NCBI GenBank assembly: GCA_002049455.2
Contig: KV919100.1
Span: 16,961 to 80,960, forward strand
DNA length: 64,000 bases
Source of the DNA: Porphyra umbilicalis
Taxonomy: Eukaryota; Rhodophyta; Bangiophyceae; Bangiales; Bangiaceae
Direction: 5' to 3'
The position numbers and the translations under genes were made by a program. Under the pieces are notes generated by a model, which worked only from the letters and a program-made list of their open reading frames with translations, ran no database searches and was not told the origin of the DNA. Positions 32,567 through 42,595 of the stretch are shown here, piece after piece (position 1 is the stretch's first letter; each line of letters starts with the position of its first letter).

Positions 32567-33189
32567 TGTCCCAAAAATGAGACATGCGCGTTCTCTGAAG
32601 GACTGACACATCACTGCACGGGCGCAGGCGGCGTGGGGTACGAGAAAATTCTCGACTGGCCTCCATGGAAAGAGCATCTCCCGACGCGTGCTTGGCTGAT
32701 AACTCCTTAATACCCGCCTGTGGGCCCTGTTCTGTGGACCTCTCAGATAGCCCCGATCTTGGAGCCAGTCTTTTTCAGGTTCTTGGGGTTAAAGGTTTGC
32801 AACGCCAAAGCTCATGTGCTAACTGGAGCTTCGATGAGGGGTGTCCCAAATCGTGTTTTCCTCACAGGGGGCTACATGGGGGTCTTTTTCACGTTTTTAT
32901 TGGTAAGGTGGTGCCCTTTTCTTCGTGCACAAATTGTCAGCACATGCCTGCTCTAGTATCTGTGCATTTGATTGGGCTGCGTGATTGTCACCAGTCGAAG
33001 TTACAAGGAATGACACTTTCCCCCATGACACGTCAGGATGTGCTGCCTCTGTTAACACTGTCAGGGGCTGTTCTGGAAGCACAGTGGGACCGAGTGGGTC
33101 ACATTACATTATCGGACCATTGCAGAAGGCCAGTGGGCCGAGAAATAAAGAAAAAACCGCGATGTCTCATTTTTGGGACACACACCATA
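32558..33189. mobile_element. 632-bp element with TIRs, TA-flanked
   Basis: The left end TATGGTGCGTGTCCCAAAAA continues to TGAGACAT. The right end (33162-33189) is its reverse complement with about one mismatch in 28 bp. TA lies at each end, as in Tc1/mariner insertions. A 180-residue open frame spans the interior but shows no transposase motif, so the element is probably non-autonomous. Confidence 0.7.
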
Positions 33190-33241
33190 GAGGCTGATAA
33201 AGGCTGATACTGGGGCTGTTACCCAGGCTGTTAGAGGCTGA
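33190..33241. repeat. tandem array, middle part
   Basis: GAGGCTGATAAAGGCTGATA and related units between the two inserted elements. It continues the array seen at 32484. Confidence 0.65.
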
Positions 33242-33576
33242 TATTGTGCTTCTCACAAAAACTGGATCCGCAACATCCGCTTCAGCATCATGAACCGCCC
33301 CCTGAGCCAATGAAACAGTGATTTTGCAACGGAAGCTGATGCACCGAGGTCCAGTTTTTGTGAGAAGAACAATAAAGGCTGTTATTGTACAATATCAGCC
33401 TTTCTTGTGCTTCTCACTTTTGTTATTGTACAATAACAGCCTTTATTGTGCTTCTCACAAAAACTGGACCTCGGTGCATCAGCTTCCGTTGCAAAATCAC
33501 TGTTTCATTGGCTCAGGGGGCGGTTCATGATGCTGAAGCGGATGTTGCGGATCCAGTTTTTGTGAGAAGCACAATA
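33242..33576. mobile_element. 335-bp near-perfect palindrome (fold-back element), TA-flanked
   Basis: The arms 33242-33394 and about 33424-33576 are reverse complements with only a few differences over ~150 bp, around a loop of about 29 bp. Each arm is itself bounded by inverted copies of TGTGCTTCTCACAAAAACTG, so the structure is a palindrome of palindromes. TA occurs at both outer ends. There is no coding capacity. Confidence 0.9.
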
Positions 33577-33618
33577 CTGGGGTTGTTACTGGGGCTGTTA
33601 CTGGGGATGTTACTGTTA
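33577..33618. repeat. tandem array, right part
   Basis: CTGGGGTTGTTACTGGGGCT repeats continue the array beyond the palindrome. Confidence 0.65.
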
Positions 33619-34351
33619 CGCAATGAGGTGAAGTATTCCAGAGTCGTTTGCTTGCAATTTAAATATATAGGATTTGGTACCGTTGCACCTCGGGCTGGAC
33701 CTTCCCGATGTGCCGACAGACCCACCTCCAATTTTTTTTGCGCGCTACCATCTCTACGCTCAACGCAAAGACCAACAGCCCGGTGGACACAGACATCTCA
33801 ATAGTTCCATGTGAAGGAAACACCGTGCCCAGAAGGACAAGCAAAGAACACACTGAGCACAGCAGCAAGTCAGTCCTTCCATGGTCAGCAACGTCAAAAA
33901 CAAACAAGAGTCCACGTCACATGCAGCAACCCAGCCAGCAGAACCGTGAATCCACGGTCGTGCGGGCAACAACTGTTCAGTGCATGTCGAGGTGGGAAGG
34001 AGATGGACCACGAGGAGCACACGGGGGGGTTGGGGTGGGGGGGCATTCGCGGGCGGAGAGTGCGGCATGGAACGTACGCTTGGCGTCGAGCAGCGCTCAT
34101 GGAGGGAATGCGTCCACAGAGCGGGTGGGAAGGCGAGGCAAGGGCAATGAGCCGCAGTTGGACGAGACGGAAAGGGGGCGTAGGGGGGAGGGCGGCAAAG
34201 CGGTAGCATGTTGCAAGAAAGTTGGCAGTAGCCTCCGGTGGGCGAAGACGACATGGGTGACGACGGTGCGCGGGGCGTGGGTGGCTGGGAGCGCGAGGTG
34301 GAAGGCAGCCCAGGGTGAGGTATCACAGGGAGATTGCATGTTGCCGCTCGT

Positions 34352-34671
34352 CTGTCACAGGCTGTCACAGGGACTGTCACAGGCTGTCACAGGGACTGTC
34401 ACAGGCTGTCGCAGGGACTCTCACAGGCTGTCACAGGGACTGTCACACGCTGTCACAGGGACTGTCACACGCTGTCACAGGGACTGTCACACGCTGTCAC
34501 AGGGACTGTCACACGCTGTCACAGGGACTGTCACACGCTGCCACAGGGACTGTCACACGCTGTCACAGAGACTGTCACACGCTGTCACAGGGACTGTCAC
34601 ACGCTGTCACAGGGACTGTCACACGCTGTCACAGGGAATGTCACACGCTGTCACAGGGAATGTCAGACGCT
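34352..34671. repeat. 22-bp tandem array, about 14-15 copies
   Basis: The unit CTGTCACAGGGACTGTCACA plus CG or GG is repeated head to tail with single-base variants. Each unit is itself a dimer of a TGTCACA motif. Open frames through it are by-products of the repeat. Confidence 0.95.
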
Positions 34672-34822
34672 GTTAGCTTCTGCCAAACTTGCAGATATGC
34701 TTGATGATGCGAGCATGTACATATTAGTCGATAGTTGGATGTTTAAGTATGTATAGAGATGCGACCGCTCTTGGTTCTTCGTTAGGCACCGAATTGGGGA
34801 CATTACGCTCATGAGGGTGAGG

Positions 34823-34912
34823 TGGAAACCACAGCCTTCGTGATGTGGTCACAGCCTTCGTGATCTGGCATGACCACATCACGAAGGCAAGACCACATCA
34901 AGAAGGCTGAGG
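34823..34912. repeat. multi-arm hairpin of GCCTTCGTGATGTGG family
   Basis: GCCTTCGTGATGTGGTCA (34834-34851) is matched exactly by its reverse complement at 34871-34888. A second, weaker complementary arm lies at 34890-34911, and a partial direct copy is in between. A related unit in opposite orientation lies at 60287-60350. Confidence 0.8.
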
Positions 34913-34957
34913 GACCAATAGGATGACGTCCTACACACATTGTGTGTATTCCTGCAG

Positions 34958-35075
34958 CTTCAGGGTGTTTGTTTCGTATGCATATGCCCCCCCCCCCCTT
35001 CAGGGTGTTTGTTTCGTATGCATATGCCCCCCCCCCCCTTCAGGGTGTTCGTTTCGGGTGCATATGGCCCCCCCG
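34958..35075. repeat. 40-bp tandem repeat, three copies, each with a poly-C run
   Basis: CTTCAGGGTGTTTGTTTCGT, then ATGCATATG and a C run, repeats with period 40. The third copy has substitutions and a shorter C run. Confidence 0.9.
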
Positions 35076-35141
35076 TGCACGCGCCGTTTGCTGTTTGCCA
35101 CTTGGTCAGGCCAGTTCGCTGCCAACCCACGGCCACTCCCA

Positions 35142-35220
35142 CTCGATCAGGGTCATTCTACACCAGCCCGAACGCCCCGAACGTCCGAACGCTGAACGGC
35201 CATATTGAAATTTCATTGGC
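35142..35220. repeat. dispersed ~75-bp repeat, copy 1
   Basis: GGTCATTCTACACCAGCCCG, continuing to GAACGGCCATAT-GAAATTTC, matches the reverse complement of 57528-57597 almost exactly. It ends a few bases from the left end of transposon copy B. Confidence 0.8.
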
Positions 35221-35227
35221 CAAGCAT

Positions 35228-38200
35228 CGTCTCGATTACGTACCACACTACTGGGGTGCGCAAAGGGTGTACTGAGGCGTACTGCGGCCTAGAATTTGTA
35301 CCCAGAAAGTGAAACCAATGCTGGGGTGGCGTGGGCTCCACTGGCCTCTCACCAGCCCGTGGAAACGCAGGCTACAAGTGGGCGCCCTCAGTCCTGGTGT
35401 TGTCCCCGCCGACGGCGGTGGGATTCGGCGGGATTCCCCATCATGTAGCCTCGCCGGATCACTAATGTAGCCTCACCGGGTCGAGAGGGAACTTTCGTGC
35501 GTGAGACGATTCAATGCCTCGATGCAAGGCCTGGACAAGAGTGGTCACGGATCAACTCCGGCGGTTCATCGCTGGATTTCTGGAACGCTGCGCTGCGCTC
35601 TACGTGGCCCTCACTGAACCCCCAGTGATACCCCAGGTCAGATCTCACCGTGACGACGACACCGGCTTGCCAGCCCGGTGCCAGTCGGACGCCTCCTCCG
35701 TCAAGTCGATGCGCCCGGTGCCAGTCGGACGCCTCCTCCGTCAAGTCGATGCGCCCCCCCCGCCCCCGCCTCCCCCCCGCCCTGCCTCAGTGCCCTTGCC
35801 CATTTTTTTGCCCCCGCCCCGCCCCCGTCCCCCCCGCCCCGCCCCAGCTCATGCGGCAAAGCTGCTCAGCGCCCTTGCCCCTTTGTCGCGGTCCTGTCAA
35901 TGCCCAAAAGCAACCGTCTTCACAGAAGCACTTTACACGCCCTCCTCCTCGTCCTCACTCTCCCCCTCTTCCTCCTGTGCCCACATACACTCTCTACTAA
36001 CAAACGCATTCACAAAGAAGCGCGTCGCCCTCAGCTCCTCCTCCGTGCTCGGCACGTCAGTGGGCATCACCAACACACCGTGGCGCTCGCTGAGGTTCTC
36101 CCAGTCATACTCCACGGCTAACCATCCCACGACGTCCTCTGCCTTGATCACGTCGAGGCACACCGCGCCACCCTCTGCGACGTCCCACTGCAGCCGCTCG
36201 CACCCGTACTTGGTCAGTACACACTCGGGCATAGAGACGGCCTTGCCGGCTCGTTTCACGACCAGCCGCTGCCAGCCGCGTGCCCTGGTGTTCAGCACCA
36301 CGACTGCCTGCCCGACCCGCAGTACACCGTCTTGTCCCCGGTACCTCAGCCAGTCATACCACGGCGTCCCGTGAAAGGAAGGGGCGCACCGGACCGTGTA
36401 CTGCACGCACCCGCACCTGGGGGAGGAGGGGTCGCCGTAGTACAGGTTGTTACTGCTGCTGAAGAACGTCGTCTCGTCACATTGCAGCGCCTCTTCCAGC
36501 ACGTACAGGCCATGGCTCTGGTCGAGTTCTGCGCTGCGACGCAGCGCGGCCGCCAATCCGGCGATCCCGCGGCTCGCGGCCAGGTTTGCCAATGACCGCT
36601 TCTTGGAGTACCTCCGCCTCCTCTGCAGCCGCCTTCTTCGGCGGTTTGGTCGTGGTGCCGTCGAGTCATATTGGTCCTCGTCGGTCCCCCCGCCGTCCCC
36701 CGCCCCCTCCCCGTCGTCCTCCTTATCAGTCTCGTCGTCTGCCAGTAGACGGGCAACAGCCTCGTTAATGATGAGCTGCTCCACAAACTGGCCCCTTTTG
36801 CGGTTGGTCAGCCTGTAGGCGGCCTTGACGTGCTTGTGCAGCGCCTCATTGTACGCGCTGTTGCCGTCGTGGAGGTTTCCTCGCAGGCGAAACTCGTCCA
36901 GCAGATGCACGGAGAAGCGGTGCAGCTTGGTTGTATGGCAGGGTCCAAGTAAGGGCTGGAACACGTCGACGACCCATGCGTGCGCCTTCTCGGCCAAGAC
37001 GACTGCTTCGGAGTAAATAATCCCCCCCCCTGTGCACTGCCCAGAAAAAAGAGAGTTGGTAACAGCCACCAGCTCACAGACAGCCCCCGTCAACGCTCGG
37101 TGCTCCTCCTCGTTACCTGGAGCCCCTGCCACGCCGACAACACCAAACGGCAAAAAAGGCAGGGCACGTCGGTGTTCGCTGCCCGTCAGGGTGGCTTGGC
37201 GCGTTGCTTCAGTAACAAAATAGCTGTGGTACCAAACTGGCAGTACAAAAAAAGTGACAGTACAGAGAGAGAGAAGGTACGTACTGACGAGTAAGAAACT
37301 GTATCAGTCACATTGGGAGCGCCACGCATGCATCCTTCCCGCAGACACTCGCCCATCACGTCCAGGATACCACTCCGAGGTCGTCACATACCCAGGGTGG
37401 ATGTGTGGCACACGTAAGGGGCGCGACGCGTGCTTGAACCGCAGGTTCATGCCGCGCTCCGTGTTGGTGACCGTGTCCAACCGCGCCTGGTTGCCGTCGC
37501 GCACTGCGGAGGTAGACGGGCACCTGGTTGGCAACTTTCCTATTAATGCCAGTATCCATGACCTGTGGCTCACAGTATACGCAGCGACACGATGCCAGCC
37601 AGACATCAAGCCACGCACCCACCAGTGCCATACGATGTGGTAAGTTACTGAACGGTCGCAACGAGAAAAACTCCCACGGTGCTCTCTCTCTGGTGTAGCA
37701 AGCAAGCCAGCAAGCCAAAAAGAAATACGTACGTGGAGGCGGTCAAAGCCAGGCAAGCGATAGAGCATCCGGGGACCACTGCCGAGTCCAGCCCAGGCGG
37801 CCATCGCCGGAACCACGCTGTTCAAGCTGTGCTCCAGCTCCACCTCAGTCCGTCTCGCGGCCGCACCCCGAAAGTCACCCATGGTGGCATTGTCCAGTTG
37901 TGCCCCGACGGTCTCGTCCACATCCCTGCTAGGGGCCTTGCCACCTTCCGCGGAGCACGAGTCGGCCCGTCCAGCCATACAGGGAGTACATGGGAAGAGG
38001 CAGCCTGTAGCCTTAAGGCACATGACCGCCCTCTCCTCTTGTTGATCGCACACATACAGAAGAGGACGCGGTGACACGCGCATCTGTCCCCCGCCAGGAA
38101 GATCCAGCCACACACCCCGGTGACTGGCCAGCATAGACCGTCGGAACACGACGTGCAGGATGCGCTGCAGGAGCTCAGAGCGGACCTCGCTGCCCTTCCG

Positions 38201-40042
38201 CGTCTCCAGGAACTTGGCCTCCACCTGGGGTATGAACGCCAGCGTGACCCACCGCACCTGCTCAGTGTTGATATTGACAACCCGCATGCGCAGCGGGTAC
38301 GCCGATACGGCGCCGCTGCTGCTGAGTACGGTGGCGTCCGAGTAGAGATGCATCCCCAGTACGCGCGTGCCCCGCTGCATCGTGCCCTCAACGTGGGCGC
38401 GCTGCTCCCGGTACATCTCACCGTCCCAGGCCCCCCGGAGTAGAATCGATTGGGGGGTTCCGTCCGTACTTGCGGTGTCCATCCCGGACGACGGCGATGG
38501 CGGGTTCACCGCGGGGTTCTCCTCATCCTCTCCCCAGCACAGGTCCCCCAGCTCCACCGCCATAACCTCCTCCTGCACAACATCAATCGCGTCGCGAAAA
38601 AACACCGGGTACTGGCGACCGTCAATGTTCATGACGACCTTCTTCCAATCGAGGGGGGCGATGAGGGCACGCTTAAAGCGCCGCACTGCGGCCACGAACC
38701 GGTTGGCGCTCTTGAACGTGTCGGTGAACGGCTTCTTACTTGCGCCAGTACCCGCCTCGAGCGTCTTGGTGTACCCGTAGAGCCACCGCAGCTCTTTTTG
38801 GGACATGCCGCCGCCTGCACGAGAGGTGCAGGCAAACGTGAAGACAGGCCACAGGTCGTCCTGCAACCACGGAGAGCTCCTGTCCCCCGTGCCCTTGCCC
38901 TCATACGGCGGGAACGCGGTGGTGGCTCTCCTAGCGTCCCCAAAACGCTCATAAAAGTCAAACACATCCTCGCACAATTCTCTGTCTGGGTCACCACCCG
39001 TCGGACTCCCTCCTGGACCGGGTTCCCCCGCAGCCGCCCCACCGCCAGTCGCCCCCCCGCCACGCCTTGGCGCACTATCGGACCCCGACTCCTCGTCGTC
39101 GCCGACAGATCCATCCGGCTGGCTCGGTCCTCCGCGGCCCCGCCGAGAGCGTCGGTGCCTCCGTTGTTGATGGTTCTGCGCAACAGCACGGCGGGACCTC
39201 CTGGCGCTCTCCGACGGCGCCCCTCGCCGGGCGCGGCCCCTACGAGGCTGCGATGGCGGGGGGGCTGTCATCGTCCGGGCAAGCTCCAAAAAAACCTGTG
39301 ACTCGAGCCCTAGCACGTGCCGAACACCAGCATCTCTAGGGACAGGGTTACTGCCAGCGACCTCCCCAGTACCAGGCACCTCCCCAGTACTGTCAATGGA
39401 GTCATCGGACTCAATGCAAACAGTGCAGACGTGCCCGGCGGCGGGCTGCTCTGTAGGCTGCTGGGCTCCATGCATGCGACTCGCGTGCGAACGCTCGCCC
39501 AAAACCGAAGCGAGTGTACGACCGCACCCGCGACGGCACGGAGTACCCATCGCTACGCTACCACGCCAGCGAACGCAGGCCACAAGGGAGGAGCACCGTG
39601 AGCAGGGGAACGGAGGAGTGCAGGCTCCCGGCTGGAGGATCAATGCGGACGGTGGACGGGGGGCACGGTCACGGGGATCAGTCCATACCGACAGACGCGG
39701 AAGCGGGCACGAACGAATTCAATGTACAATATTTGAAGTAACACCCCGAATTGAGGTAGCCCCCCCAGTCTTGTACGGAAACTCGTATCAGTCTGTGACC
39801 GGAGATACCACATCTCAAGATTTGTGGTCCTGAGCCGTCCGTTGCGGGCCTGGTTGGACCTTCATTTTTCGCACCGTGAGGGCTGTTGGCCGGTCAGTAG
39901 TCTTTCTCCGTACTTGCTTTGCATTGGGAATGGCTCCCAGCGATCCTGCACTGCCCGAGTGCTGACCAGCGACTGACAATCAGCTTCCAGTGGCGAGTAC
40001 TGATTGGTGCTGCGACTGCGTTGGGCGTGCGGCGTCTCGCGG
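35228..40042 (-). mobile_element. DNA transposon, copy B (4.8 kb)
   Basis: Direct repeat of 16078-20858. The boundaries are set by loss of similarity, so the right edge is only a minimum because copy A stops at the N there. A 36-bp internal duplication (GGTGCCAGTCGGACGCCTCC... at 35688 and 35716) is unique to this copy. Both copies share the CGTCTCG motif at the left edge and near the right edge in the same orientation. Confidence 0.85.
35933..39550 (-). pseudogene. transposase-like gene of copy B, with a 5-nt deletion in exon 2
   Basis: Same three-exon model as copy A: exon 1 37733-39550, exon 2 37392-37670 and exon 3 35933-37178. Intron 1 is 62 bp (GTACGT donor) and intron 2 is 213 bp (GTATGT donor). 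Exons 1 and 3 are open throughout, with sense codons at all three positions that are stops in copy A. Exon 2 is 279 nt instead of 284: near 37499 five bases present in copy A are missing, so the deduced frame is lost. A continuous unspliced frame also runs from 39643 to 37304, but its segment between the first donor and the deletion reads as unrelated low-quality peptide. The family assignment rests on the same motifs as copy A and is tentative. Confidence 0.6.
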
Positions 40043-40368
40043 ACGGGCCAAGTGGCCAAGTGGGTGTGGCGACGTTGGCGTGGCTAAGACGGCGGGCCAA
40101 GGTCGCCCTTCACACGAAGGCCTTCCCACCACCCAGCCCCCCGCCCCGCCCCCCATCCCCCCCCCCCCCCTGCGCCCCCTCAACAACCATTCAGGTGAGG
40201 GCCTGGCGAGGTCCTGTCGACGGTACCGTCATTTTTTGAGGCCCCTCCCCACGACCCCATCGGCGCGCGACGGTCGACATCGTCGGTCGGTACCGCCTTG
40301 GTGGTGTGGCTGGCCTCTCCCTCTCTGCCCTCTCCTCTTCCTCCCTCTGTCCCTGGCCGTGCGTTACG
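40043..40368. other. 5' flank of the repeat-containing gene
   Basis: No gene seen. It contains C-rich runs near 40120-40170 and pyrimidine-rich DNA before the ATG at 40369. Confidence 0.5.
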
Positions 40369-40692
40369 ATGCAGCGTGGTTCGTCTCTGGGCCGCTTGCT
40401 CGTTTCTATCGGCAACGTAATCGAAGGGGAGGCCTTCGCTGCTGCTGCCGCCGCCGCCGCCGCCTCGCCTTCGGAGGGGCGTGCGGTGGGGACGCCCCAC
40501 CCGCTGCGCAACGGCTCACAGGACGCTGCCGCAACCATCATCTCGGTTGCGGCTGAAGCGCTGGGCTTGATGTCTCGCCCCCCTCCCCCCCCTCCCCCCC
40601 CCCCTCCCCCGTCCGCTGCCCCGGATGCCCCCCTGGCTGCCCCATCGCCGCTTCCCGCCCTGCCGCTCACCGCTGCCACAACCAGGGGCGGT

Positions 40693-41323
40693 GACACCGC
40701 CACCGCCGCCAAGATCAACGTTCCGCCCAAAACGCCGTCAACGACGCCGCCGCCCGCCACCACCGTCGACGGGGGCGGCGAAACCGCCACCGCCGCCAAG
40801 ACCAACGTGCCGCCCAAGACGCCGTCAACGACGACGCCGCCCGCCACCACCATCGACGGGGGCGGCGAAACCGCCACCGCCGCCAAGACCAACGTGCCGC
40901 CCAAAACGCCGTCAACGACGCCGCCGCCCGCCACCACCGTCGACGGGGGCGGCGAAACCGCCACCGCCGCCAAGACCAACGTGCCGCCCAAGACGCCGTC
41001 AACGACGCCGCCGCCCGCCACCACCGTCGACGGGGGCGGCGAAACCGCCACCGCCGCCAAGACCAACGTGCCGCCCAAGACGCCGTCAACGACGCCGCCG
41101 CCCGCCACCACCGTCGACGGGGGCGGCGAAACCGCCACCGCCGCCAAGACCAACGTGCCGCCCAAGACGCCGTCAACGACGCCGCCGCCCGCCACCACCG
41201 TCGACGGGGGCGGCGACACCGCCACCGCAACCAAGACCAACGTGCCGCCCAAGACGCCGTCAACGACGCCGCCGCCCGCCACCACCGTCGACGGGGGCGG
41301 TGACACCGCCACCGCCGTCGGCG
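40693..41323 (+). repeat. 87-bp coding tandem repeat, seven copies
   Basis: Seven near-identical 87-bp units keep the reading frame and encode a 29-residue Thr/Pro/Ala/Gly-rich repeat. The near identity of the copies indicates recent expansion. Confidence 0.95.
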
Positions 41324-41772
41324 GCGACGCCGCCGTCGAGACGAACGCGCATGCCAAGACGCCAGCCTCGAGCGTGTCGGCCTCGGACCCGGCCATGCCG
41401 ACGCCAAAGAAGGCCAGAACCGGCAACAAGGGCAGTACATCTGTCGGGGAGCCTAGCAAGTACGTTTCGTGCTCGTGGCGTTCTGTTGCTGTGCGTGTGC
41501 TGTGGGCAGAGTGTGATGTGAGGAGAGAGTGCAGTTCGTGTCCCACGAGTATGCTTTCTGACGTGTCTGGCGCCTGTTTCTTTGTGCTGCGTCATCGTGC
41601 TTGTACTGCCCTTTTCTGTCTTGGACGTCCCATACTGCCTTTGGTCGCTTTCTACTGGCTTACTGTTTCTTACTGCCTTTGGTTGTTTCTTACTGCCCTT
41701 CGCGTCCAACTCGACAGACAATCCAAGCTCTCTTCCTTCTGGAAGAACCGAAAGTAGCCGGAGCCTGCTGGG

Positions 41773-42582
41773 TGTGACAACACGCTCAGCCCACCCCACC
41801 CAGTTGGGGGGAGGGCGAGCCAAACAGTGTCGCCGGGTAGTCCTGTCGGGGAATACCCGCCCCGGAAGGAAACCCCGAAGAGCACACACGCACGGCGTCG
41901 ACCGGGGGAAGGCGCCCCGAGCGACAAACACGAGTTGTGTGACCGGAAGTTTACTTGCCCACGTCGAAGGCCTCGAGGCGACACTCACGCCTCGCCCTCT
42001 TATCCCGTCCGTTCCCCTCGGACCCTCAGAAAACCCTCCTCAGACACCCTCAAAGGACCCTCGGAAAATCCTCCGCAGACGCCCTCAAGGGACCCTCAGA
42101 AAACCCTCCTCAGATACCCTCAAAGGACCCTTGGAAAACCCTCCCCTCCGGGCCCATGGGGCCAGTCTCAGCGGAGGACGGCCGAAGCTTCGAATACCGC
42201 CTTGAGTAGAGGCGGGGGAAGGGTGCTACGTGACACCCTTGCGGCGCCCCGGGGTCAGGGGCGCGAAGTAATACAAGTCAATAATCCAAGTTGGGATTAC
42301 ACAAAATTAGGCCCTTAACTGGGGGCCCACCCCGGGGAGTTACTAGTCCCAGGGAAGTCTCGAGATCGCGGTTATGGTTGGTGAGCCACGGGGTGATCAC
42401 AAGTGGAACGTCACCGGAACGACTCGAAATATGCGGAACTTAGGCATATTTGCCCTGAACGGGTTTGACGGTGGTCGGGATTTGGAGTGGATCCTGTCCG
42501 ACCGGTTTTCCGGATCGGCTAACCCCCTCGTGACTGGAAGAGGGCCCCGTGCCGAGGCCTGACAAGCAGTAATGCTGTCACA
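41773..42582 (-). repeat. 3' LTR (810 bp)
   Basis: Bounded by TGTGACA and TGTCACA. It contains an internal array of about four 35-bp units (GGACCCTCAGAAAACCCTCC type) at 42017-42145. It is the reference for the interrupted 5' LTR. Confidence 0.96.
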
Positions 42583-42595
42583 TTTCCCCCTTCTT
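42583..42595 (-). promoter_or_regulatory. polypurine tract
   Basis: On the minus strand AAGAAGGGGGAAA directly precedes the 3' LTR start, the expected plus-strand primer site. Confidence 0.85.

Noticed and set aside
32665..33207. 180-residue frame inside the 632-bp TIR element as a possible transposase
   Set aside because: No DDE motif or helix-turn-helix is seen, and the frame overlaps the right terminal repeat.
34315..34756. Open frames with repeated GLSHAVTGTVTRCHRDCHTL
   Set aside because: A by-product of the 22-bp satellite, present in more than one frame.
37304..39643. Reading transposon copy B as one 779-residue unspliced frame
   Set aside because: The part between 37670 and 37500 in that frame is not shared as sense with copy A, while the spliced model gives coherent motifs and exact phase in copy A.
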